Assembly (NCBI RefSeq): GCF_016429015.1
Contig: NZ_JAELTU010000006.1
Coordinates: 1-64,000, forward strand
Source of the DNA: Rhizobium sp. ASV20
GTDB lineage: Bacteria > Pseudomonadota > Alphaproteobacteria > Rhizobiales > Rhizobiaceae
DNA: 64,000 nt
Direction of reading: 5' to 3'
The position numbers and the translations under genes were made by a program. Below are positions 48,266-56,991 of this stretch, one piece after another; within the stretch, counting starts at the first letter, position 1; every line of letters starts with the position of its first letter. Under the pieces are notes generated by a model. It did no database searches. It had not been told where the DNA came from and worked only from the letters and a program-made list of their open reading frames with translations.

Positions 48266-48512
48266 ATGTCGAGCATTCACTGGCTGCGGCAAGCATTATC
48301 TCTCTATGGCCGAAACCAGACAACCAGGACGCATCTTGAACACAAGGCCGTGGAGTGACGCCGAGGCGGGCTGTGATCTCTATGAGTTTGATCTTTCGAG
48401 GCTCGCACATCCGCTTCGTTCCCCGACGTTTGCGTGGAAACGACACTTCCCATCACCGGGTGCCCGTCAAGCAGCCGACGAGGAGCGAATTCAAATCCGG
48501 CCGAGGGCAGCC

Positions 48513-48764
48513 TCACTCGTCCTTCATTGGTATTTCAGCTTCCTTCACCGCTGCAATGAACGCGCGCCGGGCATCTTCAGGCGTGCGCTTTCCGGAGATC
48601 ACGTCGGCGAACACGAGCAAGGCTCGGTCTAGCGCGGGCGCTTCGTCGAGGGGCCAGTCTTCGATCAGGGCCCAGGATGCTGCCTGGGTGGTATCGATGA
48701 CCATCCATTCCTCTGGGCTTTCAAGGGCGATCGTGACCGCCTTGCTCCATTTTCTTTCCATCAT
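48513..48764 (-). CDS. DUF982 family protein
   Basis: 83 residues. DUF982 proteins are small, typical of Rhizobium and often multicopy on plasmids; function unknown. The family pattern is seen in W-x-L-I-E-D-W-P-x-D (WALIEDWPLDEAPALDRALL) and SGKRTPEDARRAFIAAVKEA. A paralogue follows at 48898. The two share the WP-x-D-E and R-x-P-E-x-AR-x-AFIAA cores. Confidence 0.8.
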   Translation of the reverse strand: MMERKWSKAVTIALESPEEWMVIDTTQAASWALIEDWPLDEAPALDRALLVFADVISGKRTPEDARRAFIAAVKEAEIPMKDE

Positions 48765-48897
48765 CGGAAACTTTCGAACTTGAGGACGCTAATCACCCGT
48801 CTCATAGGCCGATTCATCGCGGGTGGCGAGCCGGTTTCGGTCGAGGCCGCCGTTCCGTGCAATGATGCGGAGGAGAATTTTGGCGGCAGCGATTTCC

Positions 48898-49164
48898 TCA
48901 CGATAACAGGGGGACGCCTGCTTCGACTGCCGCAGCTATGAAGGCGAGCCGCGCCTCTTCGGGAGATCGCTCACCGCGTTGGACGTCCATGCAGATCAGG
49001 AGTGCGGACATGAAGCAATTGCCTTCGTCCGCCGGCCAGTCATCCAGAAGCGTCTTCCAGGCGTCATCGGCATTTCCGACGGTTTTGATTTCGCCGGTGC
49101 TGTGGCGAACAACGCGCACAGGAGAGAAGCGTGGCATGGTGCTCATGATCGAAGACTCCAACAC
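48898..49164 (-). CDS. DUF982 family protein (paralogue)
   Basis: 88 residues, or 82 if Met7 is the start. The core is VGNADDAWKTLLDDWPADEG then RGERSPEEARLAFIAAAVEA, clearly related to the protein at 48513-48764 on the same strand. The two lie 133 bases apart and look like an old tandem duplication. Confidence 0.8.
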   Translation of the reverse strand: MLESSIMSTMPRFSPVRVVRHSTGEIKTVGNADDAWKTLLDDWPADEGNCFMSALLICMDVQRGERSPEEARLAFIAAAVEAGVPLLS

Positions 49165-49402
49165 GGCAGAGCCTTTCTTGAGCCTTTATCGACGAGAGCG
49201 CATTTAACTTTATTAACCCCGGCATAGGTTTTGGGAGGGATGTGATCTGTTATGGCCTTCGTCTTTGCGACATTTGCCAAGTGATGCGGTGCGGGCCAAT
49301 TCCAGAGCCCAGGAACCGCAGGGGCTGTGCGGTGGTCCGATGCTCAGGGTACAGGTCTCAGGGGTGTGCTTCACGGGAGATATAAAGGGCATCGCTTGAT
49401 TT

Positions 49403-50302
49403 TTATTCACGGCCGACCTGGCGGACCGTGTCGATGAAGGCCCTGAGCTTCGGCGCCAATTCGGCGCGGCGCGGAAAATAAAGAAAGAGACCGGCTTCCA
49501 TCACCGCATGTTCGACTAGAACCTGGATCAGCCTTCCGGCAGCAATATCCGAGCGCACCAGTGGTTCAAACACGTAGGCTAGCCCGACGCCTGCCAGGGC
49601 GAGCTCGATTGCAGAATGGGATTCGGTAACGATCGCCCGGCCTTGCACGGCGACGGCGACATCTCTACCGTCCTCGACGAATTCCCACTCATAGAGTCCT
49701 CCCGAGCGGATAAGCCGATAGCCGATGCAGTTGTGGCGCGAGAGATCGCCAAGCGTCATGGGGCGGCCGAACCGACCGATATAGTCCGGCGAGGCGACCA
49801 CGACCGAAGGGAAGGGCGGGGTGAGGCGAACCGTCACCATGTCCTGAGCGATCATCTCGCCGATGCGAATGCCTGCGTCGAAACCTTCTGACACGATATC
49901 GGTCAGCCTTTCGTCGGAAAAGATTTCGACTTCGACTTCCGGGTAACGCTCTCCCATGGCCGCAATGACGCGCGTCACGGCAAGCGGCAGGCACACGCGG
50001 GCCGCATTGATCCGCAGCAACCCGCTTGCTCTCCCCTTTATGGCTCTTATGCGCTCCATTCGCTCATGAATGTCCTGCAGGGCCGGCGCGATGGTGGCAA
50101 TCAGGCTTCTACCGGCTTCTGTCAACGCGACGCTGCGGGTCGTGCGCGCAAACAGCGGCTGGCCGAGCCGCTCTTCGACCAGTCTGACAGCGTGACTAAC
50201 GGCCGAGGCGCTCATCCCGAGCTCGTTGGCGGCGGCCGCGAAGCCGCCGCGGCGTGCAACAGCGACGATGATGGGCAGATGTGTGAGCAGATCTCGGTCC
50301 AT
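49403..50302 (-). CDS. LysR-family transcriptional regulator
   Basis: 299 residues from the ATG at 50302; an ATG six codons upstream is less likely. LysR HTH: HLPIIVAVARRGGFAAAANE then LGMSASAVSHAVRLVEERLG (residues 8-47), then LFARTTRSVALTEAG and a substrate-binding domain (EVEIFSDERLTDIVSEGFDA, GIRIGEMIAQDMVTVRL, VESHSAIELALAGVGLAYVF-like). It is divergent from an aldo-keto reductase gene, the usual LysR target arrangement, so that gene is the likely target. Confidence 0.9.
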   Translation of the reverse strand: MDRDLLTHLPIIVAVARRGGFAAAANELGMSASAVSHAVRLVEERLGQPLFARTTRSVALTEAGRSLIATIAPALQDIHERMERIRAIKGRASGLLRINAARVCLPLAVTRVIAAMGERYPEVEVEIFSDERLTDIVSEGFDAGIRIGEMIAQDMVTVRLTPPFPSVVVASPDYIGRFGRPMTLGDLSRHNCIGYRLIRSGGLYEWEFVEDGRDVAVAVQGRAIVTESHSAIELALAGVGLAYVFEPLVRSDIAAGRLIQVLVEHAVMEAGLFLYFPRRAELAPKLRAFIDTVRQVGRE

Positions 50303-50336
50303 TGCTGAGCAGTATCGCATAATGCATGCGAATTAA

Positions 50337-50356
50337 ATGATCTTATAAACATGATC
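50337..50356. promoter_or_regulatory. Candidate LysR binding site between divergent genes
   Basis: TGATC-TTATAAACAT-GATCA is an interrupted dyad of T-N-A style in the 137-base gap between the LysR gene and the aldo-keto reductase gene. The arms are only 5 bases, so this is a weak prediction. Confidence 0.4.
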
Positions 50357-50439
50357 AAAGTCGGCGAACCTGTGCCTATCGAATTAGCCGGCGTCACGAC
50401 GATCTCATCAAGCCGGAGATTTCAAAAAGGAGAGCGCTC

Positions 50440-51546
50440 ATGAGCATGAATTTCTACACCCTCGGCAATAGCGGGCTGAAAGTAACCCGGCTCGCTCTCG
50501 GCACGATGACATTCGGCACCGAATGGGGCTGGGGCGCAGACAAGGAGGCCGCACGCGCCATATTCAATGCCTATGTTGATGCCGGCGGCAATTTCTTCGA
50601 TACGGCCGACGCCTATACGGGCGGCACGTCGGAAGCATGGCTCGGCGAATTCATCGCCGAACGGGGAGTGCGGGATGATGCGGTCATCACGACAAAGTTC
50701 ACCATGAACCTTACCGCTCAATCACCGAACGCTGCGGGAAACGGCCGCAAGAACATGTTGCGTGCCGTCGAGGGGTCATTGAAGCGCCTCAACACCGATC
50801 ATATCGATCTCTATCTGTTGCATTGCTGGGACCGCCTTACTCCACCCGAAGAGGTAATGCGGACATTCGACGATCTCGTCCGGTCGGGAAAAGTGCTGCA
50901 TGTCGGCCTGTCCGATGTCCCTGCCTGGTATGCCAGTCGCGCTCAAGCGGTTGCGGAATATCGCGGCTATGAACCGATATCGGCACTTCAGCTCGAATAT
51001 TCGCTCGCTGAGCGCCACATCGAAAACGAGTTCGTTTCATTCGGGACGCGGTATGGCGCCGGCATCATGGCGTGGAGCCCATTGGCGAGCGGCCTTCTGA
51101 GCGGAAAATATCGCTCAGGCGAGATGCGGCAGGTAGACGGCCGGCTTGAGACGGTCCGCGGCACGACCAACCCCGGCTTCCAGAAATTTACCGAGCGCAA
51201 TTGGGCGATCGTCGCGGAGTTGGAAAAGGTTTCGACCGAGCTTGGACGCAGCATGGCGCAGGTGGCGATCAATTGGGCGATGACACAGCCAGGCATCGCC
51301 TCGATCATTGTCGGAGCAACCAAGCTCGAGCAATTGAAGGACAATCTCGGCGCCCTGGATTTTGTGATCCCGTCGGAACTACGTCAAAGGCTCAACGAGG
51401 TGAGCACCTTGCAATCGGTCTTCCCCTATTCCTTCTTTGGGCCGGAGATTCAGGGCTCGATGACCGGCGGACAGACGGTCGGCGACAAGCCGTCTGGCTA
51501 TCATCCGGATCTCACCATCTCCGGGAAGTTCGCCGGTGTCAGTTGA
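50440..51546 (+). CDS. Aldo/keto reductase
   Basis: 368 residues, NADPH-dependent oxidoreductase of the AKR superfamily. The catalytic tetrad is seen: Asp and Tyr in FFDTADAYTGGTSE, Lys in VITTKF, His in YLLHCWD. The NADPH-binding end is also typical (IASIIVGATKLEQLKDNLGA). The start is ATG 50440 with AAGGAG nine bases upstream. It is divergent from a LysR regulator that probably controls it. The physiological aldehyde or ketone is unknown. Confidence 0.92.
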   Translation: MSMNFYTLGNSGLKVTRLALGTMTFGTEWGWGADKEAARAIFNAYVDAGGNFFDTADAYTGGTSEAWLGEFIAERGVRDDAVITTKFTMNLTAQSPNAAGNGRKNMLRAVEGSLKRLNTDHIDLYLLHCWDRLTPPEEVMRTFDDLVRSGKVLHVGLSDVPAWYASRAQAVAEYRGYEPISALQLEYSLAERHIENEFVSFGTRYGAGIMAWSPLASGLLSGKYRSGEMRQVDGRLETVRGTTNPGFQKFTERNWAIVAELEKVSTELGRSMAQVAINWAMTQPGIASIIVGATKLEQLKDNLGALDFVIPSELRQRLNEVSTLQSVFPYSFFGPEIQGSMTGGQTVGDKPSGYHPDLTISGKFAGVS

Positions 51547-51598
51547 CGCAGCAGGTTTGCAGCGCCCGGCGTCGGCTCACAGGTTGGTGTGAGGCAAC

Positions 51599-51952
51599 TC
51601 AAGGCTCGTCATGAGTATCCTTTTCCGCTTGCTTCGATGCTGACCGCTCGGCGTTGGGATCGAAGACCTCCGACAAGGTCTGCAGGATCCGCAGTACCCC
51701 CGGATGATCGCAGGTATAGTATCTGAACTGTGCCTGACGGCGCACTTTGACTATTCCCGAGTGATAAAGCCGTGTCAGATGCTGGCTGAGCGCCGACTGC
51801 GATATTCCAAGCTTCTTGGCGAGACTATTGACGTCTTCTTCGTGGCCGGAGAGATAAATACAAACTTCAAGGCGTTTTGGGTTTGAGAGTTGGCTGAGGA
51901 GATCTGCATGGTAGATGAGGCGCTCATCTTCTGTAGTTTGGTCTGAGTACAT
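51599..51952 (-). CDS. ArsR/SmtB-family regulator
   Basis: 117 residues. The winged-helix core LLSQLSNPKRLEVCIYLSGH then EEDVNSLAKKLGISQSALSQ and HLTRLYHSGIVKVRRQAQFR-YY is clear. The metal-binding cysteine pair of the ArsR group (ELCVCDL) is absent, with GHEEDVN in its place, so it probably senses something other than a metal, for example redox or sulfide as in the BigR/YgaV group. No target gene is adjacent on the same strand; it is convergent with the aldo-keto reductase. Confidence 0.87.
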   Translation of the reverse strand: MYSDQTTEDERLIYHADLLSQLSNPKRLEVCIYLSGHEEDVNSLAKKLGISQSALSQHLTRLYHSGIVKVRRQAQFRYYTCDHPGVLRILQTLSEVFDPNAERSASKQAEKDTHDEP

Positions 51953-52283
51953 GACGCGGGCCGATCGCTGATAAAAGTTTAATCTTCGAAGTTCAGGCGT
52001 CAGATGACAATAAACACAAAAGTCGCGAAATTGTGTTCCGAACTATTGCAAATATATTGCATCCTCCCGGAACGACTGAACCTCCCACTTAGGCTGATCA
52101 CGACGGAACACGCCTTCGTTAGTCGACAACTAGGGTCGTATTGTGATTTGTGAATATGTCGGCGAGCGGTTTTGCAATTATTCTGTAACAAAATCGAACG
52201 AACTGCCTTGTTTTTGTCCGGCTTCTGACATCGCGCTGCAAATAAAGCCGTTTATCTTGTGTCTTATCGAACAGGAGATAAAG

Positions 52284-52499
52284 ATGACCCATAGGGACCT
52301 GACGATCACCGAAGTTCTCAAAGATCCGCTTATCCGGCAGATCATGCGCGCCGATCATATCTCTGTGACCGGCATGGCAAACCTGCTGCAGGATGCCGCG
52401 CGCAGGCAGAAGCGCGCGAAAGAGTTCGCCTTGCTCGCCGACCTAGCGCCGATCGCCAATGCTGCTTCGCAATCCATCCCGCGGGCCGATTTGCGCTGA
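52284..52499 (+). CDS. Small conserved hypothetical protein
   Basis: 71 residues from ATG 52284, preceded by CAGGAG at good distance. The protein MTHRDLTITEVLKDPLIRQI then MRADHISVTGMANLLQDAAR is mainly helical and basic, with no membrane segment or domain I can name. The upstream open frame (from 52143) has no conserved character. Confidence comes from the ribosome-binding site and codon use. Confidence 0.65.
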   Translation: MTHRDLTITEVLKDPLIRQIMRADHISVTGMANLLQDAARRQKRAKEFALLADLAPIANAASQSIPRADLR

Positions 52500-52809
52500 T
52501 AGCGCCGTCCCATGCTTCCGGGCGGCATGCCGTAGCTGACGTTGGATGGCCGCTATAACTGCTCGACTGCATAGCGACCGAAGCGCGGTTACGTTGTGGC
52601 TGGGGAAGTACGGGCTCGTCGATCGACAATGACCGCGACACCCTGTTGCAGCGAAGATGATCAGTATTTGCGCACACGGGGCGCGCTGCACCGGGTAGCG
52701 GTTGCCGATCCAAAATGTGGCGCGGCCAATGGGCGGCGCCACATCTCATTGGATGCAGTCGTGCATAGCGATCCCCGGCATTCGCGTCTGCGATCGCTAT
52801 CGGCGCGGC
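52500..52809. other. 310-base intergenic stretch, no gene seen
   Basis: It lies between two convergent small genes. Overlapping short frames show no known domain and no clear terminator was found. Confidence 0.45.
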
Positions 52810-53220
52810 TCATTCGCCTGCTGCGTTTGCAATGCGGCAGAGATTCTTGCTCATGTTCGGAGCGACTTGCCCCGGCTGGACAATGAAGAGAACATCGACA
52901 CGGCTACCCTTGCCGCTTTTGCGGACAACGGCGCGCAGGGTCTGTGGTCGACCGGAGCCGCTCGTTTCCTGCTGAGCCGTCAGGGTGCCAAGGTTTTTCT
53001 CTGCCTTCACCTCCAGAAAGCCATCGGCGAGGATGGCGCGGTGGATCTTGTCAAAGGCGGCGTTCGGAGTGACCGATGGAAAGGCCACCCATGTCTTGTA
53101 GGTGATGCCGGTGACCAATGGGACACCGTCGCTCTCGTAGTGGCTCGCGCAGGCATCAGCCAGAGCCGGTGAGGCCGAAAGAAGCGCAAGCGAGAAAGCA
53201 AAGCCTATTCTTGTATGCAT
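52810..53220 (-). CDS. Exported hypothetical protein
   Basis: 136 residues from the ATG at 53220, which begins a good signal peptide (HTRIGFAFSLALLSASPALA). The mature protein has two cysteines (DACASHYESDG and KNLCRIANAAGE), probably a disulfide, and a beta-alpha pattern (AAFDKIHRAILADGFLEVKA). No family is recognised. It is the last gene before the DhaL/DhaK block, on the same strand but 180 bases away, so probably separate. Confidence 0.6.
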   Translation of the reverse strand: MHTRIGFAFSLALLSASPALADACASHYESDGVPLVTGITYKTWVAFPSVTPNAAFDKIHRAILADGFLEVKAEKNLGTLTAQQETSGSGRPQTLRAVVRKSGKGSRVDVLFIVQPGQVAPNMSKNLCRIANAAGE

Positions 53221-53399
53221 GAATTGACTGCCTTTTTGATTGAACCTAGGGGGCGGGTAAATCAACGAGGTGAGATTGATACTATCGTACCGGGAACATG
53301 TCTATCTTCGACATCGCGCATAAATGGAGGACTTCGCGTCGTAGGCCCGCCTTGGCTGCGGTCGCCTGCTGCTAGAACCACCCGCGAATCTCGGCTTCA

Positions 53400-54062
53400 T
53401 CAGGATCGAGTTCGAGTGCGGTCTTCGGTAAAGGTATCGCGCATTGCGCGCAGAATAGTCACCGCCGATGCGGCGCCAGGATCGATATGTCCGAGTGATC
53501 TTTGCCCAAGGCGGGCCGCTCTGCCGCGGGCGGCGACCATGGAACTTGTCGAGTTCGCACCGTTTTCCGCAGCTTCCAGAATGGCGTCCCACATGCCGGC
53601 GGCGTCGAGCGAACGTGCCTTGGCATCGAGGGCTGCTTCGGCTGCCGGGATCCACGCGTCCAGCATGGTCTTGTCGCCTCGTTGACCCTTGCCGCGCTGC
53701 TGGATGCCGGCTCGCATTTCGTCGATGATCATGGCCTGGCAGGCCGGTGACAGCGATTCATCAGACTTTAATGCCTGCGACGCCCGGCGAAAGGCAGTTG
53801 CATAAAGGGGGCCAGTCGATGCTCCAACGGCATCGAGGAATGCCGAAGCTGCAACGGCAAACATCTCGGACGGCGGCGTCTGCGCAGGATCGAGCTTGGC
53901 AAGTTCTGCGTTCACCGCCATGAATCCGAGAGACATGGTGATTCCATGATCAGCGTCGCCGATCGCGCCATCCAGCTCAGAAAGACGGTCTTTCTCGGCA
54001 TTGATCGCGATGGATATTCGCTGAAACATGTTGCCCAGGCATCGAGCGGCATTTTCCGACAT
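53400..54062 (-). CDS. dhaL: DhaL-type dihydroxyacetone kinase subunit (second copy)
   Basis: 220 residues, all-helical DhaL fold. The nucleotide/metal site is intact: ELDGAIGDADHGITMSLGF holds the conserved Asp residues. GASTGPLYATAFRRASQAL and GDKTMLDAWIPAAEAA are the ADP-binding and core motifs; RAARLGQRSLGHIDPGAASA closes the domain. It follows the SorC-DhaK fusion gene by 53 bases. It therefore pairs naturally with the DhaK domain of that protein to form a kinase. Confidence 0.85.
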   Translation of the reverse strand: MSENAARCLGNMFQRISIAINAEKDRLSELDGAIGDADHGITMSLGFMAVNAELAKLDPAQTPPSEMFAVAASAFLDAVGASTGPLYATAFRRASQALKSDESLSPACQAMIIDEMRAGIQQRGKGQRGDKTMLDAWIPAAEAALDAKARSLDAAGMWDAILEAAENGANSTSSMVAARGRAARLGQRSLGHIDPGAASAVTILRAMRDTFTEDRTRTRS

Positions 54063-54115
54063 CGTCTTCCTCCCGGTCCCAGCAGTTCTACGCTGCCGGG
54101 CCTATTCTTATACGA

Positions 54116-56212
54116 TTACCCGACTCTCAGAGCGAAAGTGTCGCACGGATGGTGCAACAACTCGGTCAGCTCCGGGTCGAGATGCATTATGGATATGGAT
54201 GCGCCGACCATGTCGAGCGACGTGCAGTAGTGTCCCACCCAGTTTGCGTCGATTTTGATATCCTTGGCGCTGAGCCTCTGCTCGACGCGGCGGAACAGAA
54301 TGAATAGCTCCATCATTGGGGTCGCGCCGAAGGAATTGATCAGCACCGCGACCCGGTCACCGGCGGCAGGCTTCATCTCGGCAAAGATCCGATCCATGAC
54401 GCGATCCGTGATTTCGTCGGCGCTCATCATTTTCTCGCGGGTCACTCCGCGCTCGCCATGAATGCCCATGCCGAATTCGATATCGTCGGGGCCGATCTCG
54501 AAATTGTGGCGCCGGGTTTGCGGGAGCGAGCAGGGCTCGAGCGCCACACCCATCGTGAAGGTCCGGTCGTTGGCCTTGCGCGTCGCGGCTTCGCAGGCAT
54601 CGAGCGTCAGACCCCTGTCACAGGCCGCTCCGGCAACCTTGAAGATGAAGAAGTTGCCGGCGACGCCGCGACGCCCCTCCCTGTCTTCTATGGGAGATGA
54701 TGCGATGTCGTCGGTCGTCAGCACCGTGCGAACGTCGATCTGCTGTTCCTGCGCCATTTCCGCAGCCATTTCGAAGTTCATGACGTCGCCGGCATAATTA
54801 CCGTAGACGAAGAGCACCCCTTGCCCGCCGGAGGCTGCCTTGGCGCATTCGAGGATGGGGGTGGGGGGCGGCGACGAGAAGATGTTGCCGATGGCAACGG
54901 CGTCCGCCAAGCCCTTGCCGACATAGCCGAGAAAACCGGGTTCATGGCCCGTGCCGCCGCCAATGACGAGGCCGACCTTGCCGGGGCGCGGGCCACTGCG
55001 TGCAACCAACGCCCGGTTGGACCCCTTGATCGGCGCGATATGAGAGGCATGGGCCTTGACGACGCCATCCAGCATCTCGTCGACCACGTCATCGGGATTG
55101 TTGAGAAATTTCTTGATGTGCGTGCGATAACTGCTTGGCAGTGAAACGTTATTGTCTACCCTTGGCCGTTGGTTGGCCTTCTGGTCGAGGGCCGTGACTC
55201 CATCGGCGTTCAGAATGCCTCGCCCCGTGGCGGCATCGGTGATCAGCACGTTGATGTAGCCGCCGCGTAGCGCCGCTAGGATCGCAGGCACCTTGTCGAA
55301 GCCGCCGGCAACAGCGATGCGAAGCCCGATCGACTTCAGCATGTCGAGAGATATGCCGATGGTCCGATCATCGAGAGGGCCGGCGACGGGTTGGCCCTTT
55401 GCATCGATGAACCGTCCGGCGACAACGCCCACCGCGTTCTTGGCGAGATAGTCCTGCAGCGAAACGGATTCGAAGAAGCCGCTGCTGTGGATCGTCGAAT
55501 TCGGCCGCAGCGACGACACGCTGAAGACCGCCTTGTTGGCTTTGGAGAGCACGGCGAACTCATCTTCGATCAGCGGTTCCGCCAGAAGGATGTCGCGCAC
55601 TTCGGCGGTCGAGACGATGGCGGGAGCGGTAATGTTGACGAGCTTGCCGTCGGTCGCGTTGGCAAAGGCGGCGGCACAAAGCTCCGGCGTATAGGCAAAG
55701 CGCGCCCGTGTACCGCCTGTCGCCTGAACGACGGTCACATCCTGAAGGTTTGGAACATTTGATTGCTCACCGACGGCAAGGACCGTGCGCCCCCAGGCAA
55801 CCGCGAGCGTATCGCCCGATTTCAGCAGCTTGGCGATTGCCTGCGCGCCTGCCGTTCCCAAGCGGTCGATCAGGGGGCGTGTCCCATCATCGCTCGGCAC
55901 GACAAGACAATCATGCAATCCGAAATGGCGCTTCAATTCCAGTGCGATGGAAAGGGAGCTCAACCGCGATGGTTCGAGCGAGATGTTGACGATGCCGCGG
56001 CTGCGCGCATCGGCCAGGTAGCTGTTCACGGTTGCCCGCGAAATACCCATGATGTCGGCGATCTCACCCTGGGTCTTGCCGTCTTCGTAATAGAGCCAGC
56101 AAGCCCAGACATAGGGGTCGTCACCATAGCGTAACGGCATGACGTCGGCCGCATCGGGAGCGCCCGTCTTGCCTGCACCAGTTTTGCTGACCGAAGTTGC
56201 CTTGCCTGTCAT
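54116..56212 (-). CDS. Fusion of SorC-type transcriptional regulator and DhaK kinase subunit
   Basis: 698 residues in one uninterrupted frame. Residues 1-350 form a SorC/DeoR-type regulator with its HTH near 35-75 (ACWLYYEDGKTQGEIADIMG then ISRATVNSYLADARSRGIVN). Its sugar-binding domain includes LAVAWGRTVLAVGEQ, TVVQATGGTRARFAYTP, IAVAGGFDKVPAILAALRGG and VLITDAATGRGIL. From about 360 a complete DhaK domain follows: HIKKFLNNPDDVVDEML, VIGGGTGHEPGFLGYVGKGL, ADAVAIGNIFSSPPP, VLFVYGNYAGDVMNFEMA and FGMGIHGERGV, whose His binds the ketose carbonyl covalently in the family. With the next-door DhaL it could act as a substrate-responsive regulator that also phosphorylates, or senses by binding, its own inducer. 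Confidence 0.85.
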   Translation of the reverse strand: MTGKATSVSKTGAGKTGAPDAADVMPLRYGDDPYVWACWLYYEDGKTQGEIADIMGISRATVNSYLADARSRGIVNISLEPSRLSSLSIALELKRHFGLHDCLVVPSDDGTRPLIDRLGTAGAQAIAKLLKSGDTLAVAWGRTVLAVGEQSNVPNLQDVTVVQATGGTRARFAYTPELCAAAFANATDGKLVNITAPAIVSTAEVRDILLAEPLIEDEFAVLSKANKAVFSVSSLRPNSTIHSSGFFESVSLQDYLAKNAVGVVAGRFIDAKGQPVAGPLDDRTIGISLDMLKSIGLRIAVAGGFDKVPAILAALRGGYINVLITDAATGRGILNADGVTALDQKANQRPRVDNNVSLPSSYRTHIKKFLNNPDDVVDEMLDGVVKAHASHIAPIKGSNRALVARSGPRPGKVGLVIGGGTGHEPGFLGYVGKGLADAVAIGNIFSSPPPTPILECAKAASGGQGVLFVYGNYAGDVMNFEMAAEMAQEQQIDVRTVLTTDDIASSPIEDREGRRGVAGNFFIFKVAGAACDRGLTLDACEAATRKANDRTFTMGVALEPCSLPQTRRHNFEIGPDDIEFGMGIHGERGVTREKMMSADEITDRVMDRIFAEMKPAAGDRVAVLINSFGATPMMELFILFRRVEQRLSAKDIKIDANWVGHYCTSLDMVGASISIMHLDPELTELLHHPCDTFALRVG

Positions 56213-56288
56213 GACGAGTCACATGTCCCATTTCCCGCCCGAACATGGAAGCAATGATGCGTGTTTGCAAATGCTTCTTCGAGCGGTG

Positions 56289-56318
56289 CGCGACCCCGCA
56301 AAAGATCGCGGGATCGCG
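56289..56318 (-). terminator. Stem-loop between dhaL and the SorC-DhaK gene
   Basis: CGCGACCCCGC and GCGGGATCGCG form an 11-bp stem with one mismatch and an 8-base loop, located after the dhaL stop on the minus strand. No T-run follows. It may mark the end of the importer/SDR/DhaKL message and the start of the separate regulator-kinase unit. Confidence 0.5.
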
Positions 56319-56337
56319 CGGCCTTGGGAGAGCCCGT

Positions 56338-56979
56338 TTATTGAAGGCGAGCGCGCGCGCCCTCGGAGAGTTCCTTCAGAATGATCGCGCAGGAGGTGGC
56401 GCCGGCATCCAGTACGCCGAGGGAGCGTTCACCCAGACGGCTGGCGCGACCGATCTTTGCCACCAGATTGAGCGTGGAGTCGCGGCCGGCCTCCGCGGCC
56501 GCCACCAGGGCATCGAGCGCCTCTGCGAAGGATTTTCCGTCCGCATTCGCCGCGTCGAAGGCCTCGATTGCCGGAACCAGCGTGTCGAGCAGGGTCTTGT
56601 CGCCGACCTTTGCCGAGCCGATCGATTGAATGCCCTCAAGGCCGGCATGGAGCGCCCGGCTGTAAGCGGCGCTGTCGATCGCATCGATCCCTTCGAGCTT
56701 TTCGGCAATCTCGGTAAACATGACACCGTAAAGTGGACCCATGGAACCGCCGATCTCGGTCATCAGCACCGTGCCCAGTGCGTCGAGGGACGCTGAGAGC
56801 GACTGGTTCTTGCCCTTCAGGCGCTCTGCAGCCATGCCGAAGCCTTTGGCCATGTTCACGCCATGATCACCATCGCCGATCTTGCCGTCGATTTCGCTGA
56901 GATAGGCCCGGTTTTCGACGATGCGGTCGGCCATCGCCAAGACGATGTCGCCGGCCGTCGCATTATTGAATGTCTGCAT
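56338..56979 (-). CDS. dhaL: DhaL-type dihydroxyacetone kinase subunit
   Basis: 213 residues. The nucleotide/metal loop IDGKIGDGDHGVNMAKGF carries the conserved Asp triad of DhaL. GGSMGPLYGVMFTEIAEKL and VGDKTLLDTLVPAIEAFDAA follow, and IGRASRLGERSLGVLDAGAT ends the domain. It lies 12 bases downstream of dhaK on the same strand, so the two are made together. No DhaM phosphotransfer protein is encoded nearby. The pair may thus use ATP directly, as do the fused DhaK-DhaL kinases. Confidence 0.9.
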   Translation of the reverse strand: MQTFNNATAGDIVLAMADRIVENRAYLSEIDGKIGDGDHGVNMAKGFGMAAERLKGKNQSLSASLDALGTVLMTEIGGSMGPLYGVMFTEIAEKLEGIDAIDSAAYSRALHAGLEGIQSIGSAKVGDKTLLDTLVPAIEAFDAANADGKSFAEALDALVAAAEAGRDSTLNLVAKIGRASRLGERSLGVLDAGATSCAIILKELSEGARARLQ

Positions 56980-56991
56980 TGGTGGATCCTC

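Noticed and set aside
48306..48632. A 108-codon plus-strand frame
   Set aside because: It overlaps the well-supported DUF982 gene on the other strand and has no known domain or convincing ribosome-binding site.
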